From NCBI GenBank assembly GCA_035514995.1, contig DATJCC010000046.1:1-10648 (forward strand): a stretch of DNA of 10,648 nt. Reading direction: 5' to 3'. A program made the position numbers and the translations under genes. Under the pieces are notes generated by a model. That model was given only the letters and a program-made list of their open reading frames with translations. It made no database searches and was not told the origin of the DNA. Positions 5,538 through 10,648 of the stretch are shown piece after piece; positions within the stretch are counted from its first letter, which is position 1; every line of letters starts with the position of its first letter. Source of the stretch: Leucobacter_A sp035514995. GTDB taxonomy: Bacteria > Actinomycetota > Actinomycetes > Actinomycetales > Microbacteriaceae.

Positions 5538-7173
5538 TCGAAGACCTCACATACGGAGCAATCTTTGCTGCAGTCTCTTCGCTAACAAGAGCGTGCACCA
5601 ATGTTCCTTCAGCTTCATAAAAGGTGTCTAACACTTCGTTACGTTCGTGTAGCTCAGAGATCAGTTGCCCTTCAGAAAAAGGTATCAGCGCTAAAACTTC
5701 AAGGGGCGGTTTCGGAAGGGTGTCGGCGATCCGCTCAACCAGCTCTTCAATGCCCTCGCCAGTGGCAGCAGACACAAAAACAGCTTTGGGTTGCAAACCG
5801 TGCAAAATAAGACGGTCAGTTTCGCTTAATAGATCAGCCTTGTTGAACACAATTATTTCTGGAATTTGCTCGGCATCAACCTCAGCTATGACATCATGCA
5901 CAGTCTCTATCTGTGAAGCTGGATCAGGGTGAGAGCCATCGACCACGTGCAAAATAACATCGGCCTGACTGACCTCTTCAAACGTAGATCTAAAAGCTTC
6001 GACTAGTTGGTGCGGGAGGTTACGCACAAAACCAACTGTGTCAGAATACGTGAACTCGCGCCCGTCTGGTGTGACTGAACTTCGCACAGTAGTGTCAAGT
6101 GTCGCAAACAACTGGTTTTGTACAAGCGCATGCGCACCAGTGAGCCGGTTTAAAAGTGAAGACTTACCAGCGTTTGTATATCCAGCTATCGCGACAGAAG
6201 GAACTGCACCTTTACGCCTTCTAGACCGTTTAGTTTCGCGCGCCGGAGCCATAGCTTTAATGTCACGCTTCAGTTTCGACATGCGCTGGTGGATCTTCCT
6301 ACGGTCTAGCTCCATCTTCGTTTCACCAGGGCCGCGTGACCCCATACCCGCGCCTCCGGAGGCAACCTGGCCACCAGCCTGACGTGACATGGATTCACCC
6401 CAACCACGCAATCTAGGTAGGAGATATTCAAGCTGTGCGAGCTCAACCTGGGCTTTACCCTCACTGCTTTTAGCGTGCTGACTAAAAATATCTAAGATGA
6501 CGGCAGTTCTGTCGATTACTTTGACGCCCACAACATCTTCAAGAGCTCGCCTCTGGCTTGGAGCCAGCTCGGTGTCTGCAATCACTGTATCTGCGCCGAG
6601 AGACTGAACTAGATCTTTAAGCTCCTGGGCCTTGCCCTTACCGAAATATGTTGCTGGGTCAGGGTACGGTCTGCGTTGCAGAAGACCGTCTAAAACGAGT
6701 GCTCCCGCCGTTGTTGCTAAAGCTGCGAGCTCCTTAAGTGAGTTCTCGGCGTCTTGCAAGGTTCCCTGCGAATAAACGCCTATTAAAATCACATTTTCAA
6801 GACGCACCTGTCTGTATTCAACATCAGTGATATCTTCGAGCTCCGTTGAAAGCCCCGCGACCCTCTTCAACGAAGCCCGGTCCTCTTGCTCCATGCGGAT
6901 CGCTTCTAGGTTTTCAGCTAGTTGCTGATCATCTGCGTCAAGAGCCAGAGCTCCACCAAAATCTATGGGTTTTTGATCACTATCGTGGCTGATCTCTTCA
7001 TCACGGTGCACTCGAAATTCGGTTTTGCGGCCTCTTTCGAGCACGCGATCCAGCAAGCGATCAGTGTCGCTTATTTTTTCATCGGCACTGAGCTTTTCAT
7101 CTGCACTGAGCTTCTCATCTGCACTGAAATTTTCGAAAGAGTCTACGTTTTCATTTTTATTATTTTGATTCAT
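5527..7173 (-). CDS. hflX: GTPase HflX
   Basis: A 548-residue ribosome-associated TRAFAC GTPase, which in other bacteria splits or rescues stalled 70S and 50S particles under stress. The HflX N-domain is at about 124-290 (YFGKGKAQEL at 176-185, then ADTELAPSQRR, and RGPGETKMELDRR at 280-292). The G-domain holds the P-loop GYTNAGKSS at 331-339, TLDTT as switch region, DTVGF at 378-382, NKAD at 444-447 and SAA at 468-470. A C-terminal domain follows from about 490. The first 50 residues are low-complexity and carry a repeat (separate entry). The ATG at 7173 has an in-frame stop 15 bases upstream and no Shine-Dalgarno, so translation from a very short or absent leader is likely. It converges on and overlaps the lipoprotein gene. 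Confidence 0.96.
   Translation of the reverse strand: MNQNNKNENVDSFENFSADEKLSADEKLSADEKISDTDRLLDRVLERGRKTEFRVHRDEEISHDSDQKPIDFGGALALDADDQQLAENLEAIRMEQEDRASLKRVAGLSTELEDITDVEYRQVRLENVILIGVYSQGTLQDAENSLKELAALATTAGALVLDGLLQRRPYPDPATYFGKGKAQELKDLVQSLGADTVIADTELAPSQRRALEDVVGVKVIDRTAVILDIFSQHAKSSEGKAQVELAQLEYLLPRLRGWGESMSRQAGGQVASGGAGMGSRGPGETKMELDRRKIHQRMSKLKRDIKAMAPARETKRSRRRKGAVPSVAIAGYTNAGKSSLLNRLTGAHALVQNQLFATLDTTVRSSVTPDGREFTYSDTVGFVRNLPHQLVEAFRSTFEEVSQADVILHVVDGSHPDPASQIETVHDVIAEVDAEQIPEIIVFNKADLLSETDRLILHGLQPKAVFVSAATGEGIEELVERIADTLPKPPLEVLALIPFSEGQLISELHERNEVLDTFYEAEGTLVHALVSEETAAKIAPYVRSSTTH
7072..7125 (-). repeat. Three 18-bp repeats in the hflX N-terminus
   Basis: Three consecutive 18-base units encode SADEKL, SADEKL and SADEKI (HflX residues 17-34). 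The DNA copies differ at a few third positions, so the array is not brand new. It forms an acidic, charged segment before the conserved HflX domain and would be expected to vary in copy number without breaking the frame. Confidence 0.85.
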
Positions 7174-7261
7174 GTGATATACAGTCTATGCTCTCGACCT
7201 CACATATTGCTGATTTTAGCAAAATACAGACTTTAAGGTGGCAACATGGAATAATCGTGTT
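7174..7261. promoter_or_regulatory. Divergent hflX / methyltransferase control region
   Basis: This short region must hold both promoters. Toward the methyltransferase, AATAAT (7250-7255) lies exactly at -12 to -7 from the GTG at 7262, suggesting a leaderless start there. Toward hflX, TAGACT lies 10-15 bases before the ATG on the minus strand and could be a -10 for a leader of only two or three bases. Neither has a convincing -35. No Shine-Dalgarno is seen for hflX. Confidence 0.35.
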
Positions 7262-7870
7262 GTGACACAACCTTCCGAACACTATTTTTCTGAGACCACA
7301 GCAACGCCCTTCAAACCTCGCGAAATTGAAGTAGAGCTTGCTGGGGACCTCTATAAGGTCACAACTGCCGCTAGCGTGTTTAGCCCTGACTCCCTTGACC
7401 GCGGAACACAGGTGCTTCTTAACTCTTTAGAACCGGCACCTGCTGGCGACATCTTAGACATCGGGTGCGGTTGGGGCGCTATAAGTTTGCACACGGCGCT
7501 TGAGAGCCCTGCAGCAACGATCTGGGCTGTCGATATCAATGATAGAGCGCGCAAGTTAGCAACCATGAATGCTACACGTTTAAACCTTCAAAACATCAAT
7601 GTTTCTACCCCAGCTGAAGTGCCTGCAGATATAACTTTTGCAGAAATTAGATCCAATCCTCCCATTCGCATTGGCAAGACAGCTCTGCACGAACTACTCA
7701 AAATATGGTTGCCGAGACTGGCTATGGGCGGATCAGCATACCTTGTTGTAGCAAAACATCTTGGTGCTGAATCCTTAGCGAAGTGGATCGCTGAAACCTG
7801 GCCAGAATTTGAAGTAACTCGATATGCTCGCTCAAAAGGGTTCCATGTATTGCGTGTGCTGAACAGTTAA
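7262..7870 (+). CDS. RsmC-like class I SAM-dependent methyltransferase
   Basis: About 202 residues from GTG 7262; an upstream in-frame GTG at 7238 would add eight. I prefer 7262 because family members usually begin just before the HYFS motif and a -10 lies at leaderless spacing. Motif I is DIGCGWG (about 66-72), AVDIN is motif II (about 90-94), and NPP (about 132-134) is the catalytic motif of base N-methyltransferases. The early HYFS and VFSPDSLDRGT segments are typical of the methyltransferase-small family, which includes RsmC (16S rRNA G1207) and RlmG. Ribosomal RNA is thus the likely substrate, but which base cannot be told. The residue after NPP is Ile rather than the common aromatic. 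It is divergent from hflX, another ribosome-acting protein. Confidence 0.85.
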   Translation: MTQPSEHYFSETTATPFKPREIEVELAGDLYKVTTAASVFSPDSLDRGTQVLLNSLEPAPAGDILDIGCGWGAISLHTALESPAATIWAVDINDRARKLATMNATRLNLQNINVSTPAEVPADITFAEIRSNPPIRIGKTALHELLKIWLPRLAMGGSAYLVVAKHLGAESLAKWIAETWPEFEVTRYARSKGFHVLRVLNS

Positions 7871-7887
7871 GATCAACGCTGAAGTCG

Positions 7888-7895
7888 CCCCCCCC
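7888..7895 (+). repeat. Run of eight C bases upstream of the HNH gene
   Basis: A (C)8 homopolymer lies in the 55-base gap between the methyltransferase stop and the HNH-gene ATG, ending 30 bases before the start codon. Tracts like this can slip during replication and change promoter spacing, but nothing here proves that. No clear promoter hexamers or Shine-Dalgarno were found in this gap. Confidence 0.6.
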
Positions 7896-7925
7896 AATGT
7901 CAGTGGTCCATGTCAACATTAATAC

Positions 7926-9719
7926 ATGGACAAATTCATCGAAATAGGAGGCCGTTTTTACCAAGCGGTTGCCGAGAGTGAAATACCTGCAGACATTTCA
8001 CCTAGGCGTATTTCACATAGGCGCATCTCGTCCATAGGCATCTCGTCTATGGGTGTTACACCTGTAAGTGTCGATGCCGCCAATGCGCAGCAACTTCCCG
8101 AAGATGATTTTGATTATGACATTGATGATGACTTTGATTATGACACATACGTTGATTCTTTAATTGATCCTATGGATGGGTTTTTCCCTGACTGCGACAT
8201 TCCCGAAAGCTATTTTGATTCATTTGAAGAGCCTGAAGGTAGAGTCGAACACGCGATCCGCACTGGGTTAATCGATGTCGATAAACTTCCTCTCGACGCC
8301 AGTAACTTTAATGAGCTAGTTCACGATGCCATTGACAAAGCTTTACTCGCAAAGAAATTCTCCAATACCACCATTTGGAAGTTGTCTGACACTGTAGCTG
8401 AGCTTCTTCCTGCAATCGAAAATATATCTTTTGAGTTGAGTCGTTTGCAGGCGCGGCAGCATGAATTATTTTTTCAACTTTTTGAAGCTGTATTGAATGA
8501 TCCTCGTGTTTCTTCAAGCTCAAACCTGGTTGATGGGAGTCTCAGGTATGTGCAGGCTGAAGTGGCTTCTGCGCTCAATATATCTGAGTGGACTGTGGCC
8601 AATCAATTAAATAAAGCTCACACACTAGCGGCCCGATATCCAGAGACTTTAGATGCGCTACGGTGTGGCAAAATATCTTCATCACACGCCAACACCATCA
8701 TCGATGCTGGAGTTATCATTCAAGACGATGATTGTCGTCAAATATACGAACAGCGAGCGTTAGAAATCGCTTTTAAAGAAACCCCGGGCCGGCTCCGAGC
8801 TCAAGCAAAACTGATTGCTGAAGAATACGCCCATCACTCTTTAGAACTGCGTCACCTTGAGGCTCTTAAAACGCGTAACGTTAAACTTTTTCCTCTTGAA
8901 GATGGCATTTCAAACTTAGTTGCCACACTCGATTCGGTGACAGCTGCAGGCATCTATGACAGGTTGCGTAAGCTTGTAGTCGTTGCTCGTGAAAACACAA
9001 AGCTATCTTCTTCTGTTTCTTCATCTTCTTCTGTTCAATTTAGATCTGTCGAAAAAGATGGTGATTCCCGTAATCTAGGTGAGGTTACAGCTGATATATT
9101 TGCAGATCTGTTGCTAAGTGCGGCAGTGACAACAACCGCACTATCAGCTGACGCATTAGATAAAGATATTCCTGCTATAACACCAGTTGTTAGAGTTACA
9201 ATTCCTATGCTGAACATGATTGGGGTTAAAGAGGTTTCCCCTAATGCGGCGGAACTCGACGGTTACGGCCCAATAGATATCAATACAGCGAAGCGGCTCG
9301 CAGCAGACGCTCCAGTCTGGGAAAGGGTGCTGACCCATCCTATTACCGGCATTGTTCTGGCTGTCGATCGGTATCGACCAACAAAATCTCTTCAAAGGTT
9401 TTTGCGAGTCAGAGATAAACACTGCAGATTCCCCGGATGCAGAAAGAGCGCCTCTAGAAGCGACATAGATCACACGATCGACTGGCAATATGGAGGGAAA
9501 ACTTCACCTAATAACACTGCCCATCTTTGTCGTCGACATCATTCGTTGAAACACGCCAAGTTTGTTGATGGGACAAGGTGGCGAGTCGAACAAGAAGAAA
9601 ACGGTCGACTCAAATGGGTTTCTCCGCAGGGGCGGAAATATTGGGATGTTCCACAGAACCAGTTGGGCGGGAAAGCGAGCAGCCTAGACACAATCAAGCT
9701 TGGACCGCCTCCCTTTTAG
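7926..9719 (+). CDS. DUF222 / HNH endonuclease-like protein (13E12 family)
   Basis: A 597-residue protein of the actinobacterial DUF222-HNH type. The DUF222 helical region spans about 165-480, including the DGYGPID, then WERVLTHPITG, then VDRYRPT block near 446-486. The HNH nuclease motif is intact at about 499-543: CRFPGC, DIDHTIDW with His516, an Asn pair at 529-530, and LCRRHHSLKH. It has the two zinc CxxxxC and CxxHH elements. The first 110 residues are unlike the family: RRIS-type repeats at 27-36 and an acidic FDYD repeat at 60-74. A polyserine stretch lies at 361-369. Many actinobacteria carry several such genes; their function is unclear and mobility or genome defence has been suggested. 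No Shine-Dalgarno precedes the ATG. The last four bases overlap the opposing gene. Confidence 0.9.
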   Translation: MDKFIEIGGRFYQAVAESEIPADISPRRISHRRISSIGISSMGVTPVSVDAANAQQLPEDDFDYDIDDDFDYDTYVDSLIDPMDGFFPDCDIPESYFDSFEEPEGRVEHAIRTGLIDVDKLPLDASNFNELVHDAIDKALLAKKFSNTTIWKLSDTVAELLPAIENISFELSRLQARQHELFFQLFEAVLNDPRVSSSSNLVDGSLRYVQAEVASALNISEWTVANQLNKAHTLAARYPETLDALRCGKISSSHANTIIDAGVIIQDDDCRQIYEQRALEIAFKETPGRLRAQAKLIAEEYAHHSLELRHLEALKTRNVKLFPLEDGISNLVATLDSVTAAGIYDRLRKLVVVARENTKLSSSVSSSSSVQFRSVEKDGDSRNLGEVTADIFADLLLSAAVTTTALSADALDKDIPAITPVVRVTIPMLNMIGVKEVSPNAAELDGYGPIDINTAKRLAADAPVWERVLTHPITGIVLAVDRYRPTKSLQRFLRVRDKHCRFPGCRKSASRSDIDHTIDWQYGGKTSPNNTAHLCRRHHSLKHAKFVDGTRWRVEQEENGRLKWVSPQGRKYWDVPQNQLGGKASSLDTIKLGPPPF

Positions 9720-10648
9720 ACAATAACTTCTGCAGGGCCATTTATTGAAACATGCTCACCATCTTCGGTTGCAAACATGCGCACACCTAAAGAACCGCCA
9801 GCTGTTTCAACACGCCAATGGTTGGGAACCATAGTTTCAACACCAAAGTGTCTCGCAAAAAGTGCGGCAGCCACCGCTCCAGTGCCGCTTGAAGGAACCT
9901 CACGTTGAACACCATCCAAATCGACAACAAAGAACTTTGCACTAACATGGCCGACAGCATCTACAACTGAAATGGTCGACCGGTCTACAAACACTGTTTG
10001 ATCACCCACAAGCTGCTCCACCGACACATTTTGATCATCGTATTGCTCATCAAAAAAACTAACGGCGTGCAAGCGACCAAGCTCAATCAGTAGTGATTTA
10101 TCAGTGCTCTGCCGAAGTCGCCACCGACCAAGATCTACAGAAACCCCAACTACACCTACGAGTGTGTCTCGCACCCCAGCACTGGTAGCTACGGGGAGCG
10201 TCTCTCTACGATCAGACATCGTGTGCAACTCTGTATCAAGCAAAAATCTGACGAAAGCCCGCAAACCGTTGCCGCTTAAAGAAATCTGGCGCCCGGCAAA
10301 GTCACGCTGTTCTAAAAACCATTTCGCAGTTGGTTCCTCTGCTAGGTTTGCTTCACCTTCGACGCCCATACGTTCTGTTGGAACTGCGCGGATCACCCCG
10401 TGAAAAGGAATGTCTTCATGGCTACCGCAAATCTGTTTCGCGGCCTGCGCAGTGAGCGGTTTCGAGTCATCTGCATCAACATACAAACAAAAATATTGTC
10501 CACTAGCAAGCACCCTAGTACATTTGATGTTTGAAAATACATCTACTGACCGTTCGCTTAAACCCTCTAGCCATTCAATTTCTGGGTAGCGTTTAAACCA
10601 GCTCACCTGACGTCTCGCATACCGACGGGTCAAAGCTTGGGTTTGTGC
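9716..10648 (-). CDS. MiaA tail joined in frame to a DapF-family domain lacking both catalytic cysteines (partial)
   Basis: The frame is open from the window edge to the TAA at 9716. The first 27 or so visible residues match the MiaA C-terminus and the following 270 match diaminopimelate epimerase of the long actinobacterial type. Residues are numbered here from the TTG at 10633. Conserved fold parts include GVIRAV (79-84), KWFLEQRD (104-111), SGNGLRAF (120-127), SVDLGRWRL (165-173), SSGTGAVAAAL (248-258) and GEHVSINGPAEV (292-303). DapF normally has Cys in CGNG and CGTG; here both are Ser (codons at 10274-10276 and 9887-9889, both AGC). GNDF is GQYF, GADG is PFHG, GNPH is GRLH, and ERG is DGV. 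Classical two-base epimerisation is therefore unlikely. If DapF is made separately, a GTG at residue 41 is the best internal start. The frame is intact and the non-catalytic surface conserved, arguing against a simple pseudogene. Confidence 0.85.
   Translation of the reverse strand, partial: AQTQALTRRYARRQVSWFKRYPEIEWLEGLSERSVDVFSNIKCTRVLASGQYFCLYVDADDSKPLTAQAAKQICGSHEDIPFHGVIRAVPTERMGVEGEANLAEEPTAKWFLEQRDFAGRQISLSGNGLRAFVRFLLDTELHTMSDRRETLPVATSAGVRDTLVGVVGVSVDLGRWRLRQSTDKSLLIELGRLHAVSFFDEQYDDQNVSVEQLVGDQTVFVDRSTISVVDAVGHVSAKFFVVDLDGVQREVPSSGTGAVAAALFARHFGVETMVPNHWRVETAGGSLGVRMFATEDGEHVSINGPAEVIV
10568..10648 (-). other. miaA: MiaA C-terminal segment (tRNA dimethylallyltransferase end)
   Basis: The reading frame at the window edge gives AQTQALTRRYARRQVSWF followed by KRYPEIEWLEG. 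The TRRYARRQ-x-x-WF pattern followed by a Trp-Leu pair is the characteristic end of MiaA, which prenylates A37 of UNN-decoding tRNAs. miaA is commonly next to dapF in actinobacteria. No stop codon follows before the DapF-like domain. The catalytic part of MiaA lies outside the window, so whether it is intact cannot be judged. Confidence 0.8.

Noticed and set aside
6922..7236. Hydrophobic open frame antisense to the hflX start
   Set aside because: Its apparent hydrophobicity and repeats come from reading the SADEKL repeat and AT-rich leader backwards; no start signal or family match.
10480..10600. Simple sequencing error removing the miaA stop
   Set aside because: Not excluded, but both domains are in the same frame over the whole 933 bases. 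The loss of many separate active-site residues also cannot come from one error. Kept as a caveat rather than the explanation.
1..10648. CRISPR arrays, tRNA or rRNA genes, insertion sequences, toxin-antitoxin pairs
   Set aside because: No regularly spaced repeats, cloverleaf-like segments, transposase motifs or small paired genes were seen on either strand.

Overview
The window looks like chromosomal DNA from a moderately low-GC actinobacterium, most likely Microbacteriaceae or a close relative. This is inferred from the genes. HisA is the actinobacterial dual-substrate PriA type. An SseB-family gene sits directly downstream of priA. lexA is divergent from a LysM membrane protein with CGAAC-N4-GTTYG type SOS boxes. 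There is an HNH protein of the actinobacterial DUF222/13E12 type, and several GTG-started genes have no Shine-Dalgarno but a -10 at the spacing expected for leaderless mRNA. Base composition is roughly balanced, so a GC-rich streptomycete or mycobacterium is unlikely. I cannot name the species.

Layout from left to right: (1) the probable 3' end of azlC and all of azlD, a two-part branched-chain amino-acid exporter, on +. (2) A minus-strand cluster hisC-hisB-priA-sseB, covering late and middle histidine steps and, through PriA, one tryptophan step. hisH, often found between hisB and priA in related bacteria, is absent here. (3) A divergent SOS module: a LysM single-pass membrane protein (probable SOS cell-division inhibitor, YneA/DivS/ChiZ-like) on - and lexA on +, with an SOS box at each promoter. 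(4) A small lipoprotein on + just after lexA, probably leaderless. (5) hflX on -, converging on the lipoprotein gene with an 11 bp overlap. (6) An RsmC-like rRNA methyltransferase on +. (7) A large DUF222/HNH endonuclease-like gene on +. (8) On -, running off the right edge, one uninterrupted frame that begins with the C-terminal tail of MiaA and continues into a DapF-family domain.

The most unusual item is the last. The frame has no stop between the MiaA tail and the DapF domain. Both catalytic cysteine positions of the DapF fold are serine, and most other substrate-binding motifs are also changed, while the non-catalytic parts remain well conserved. This looks like a retained pseudoenzyme, or an enzyme with new chemistry, fused to or co-translated with a tRNA-modifying enzyme.

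The region is compact. Every intergenic gap is under about 220 bases, gene tails overlap at two convergent junctions, and priA and sseB are one base apart. I found no tRNA, rRNA, CRISPR array or insertion sequence, and no convincing hairpin terminator.
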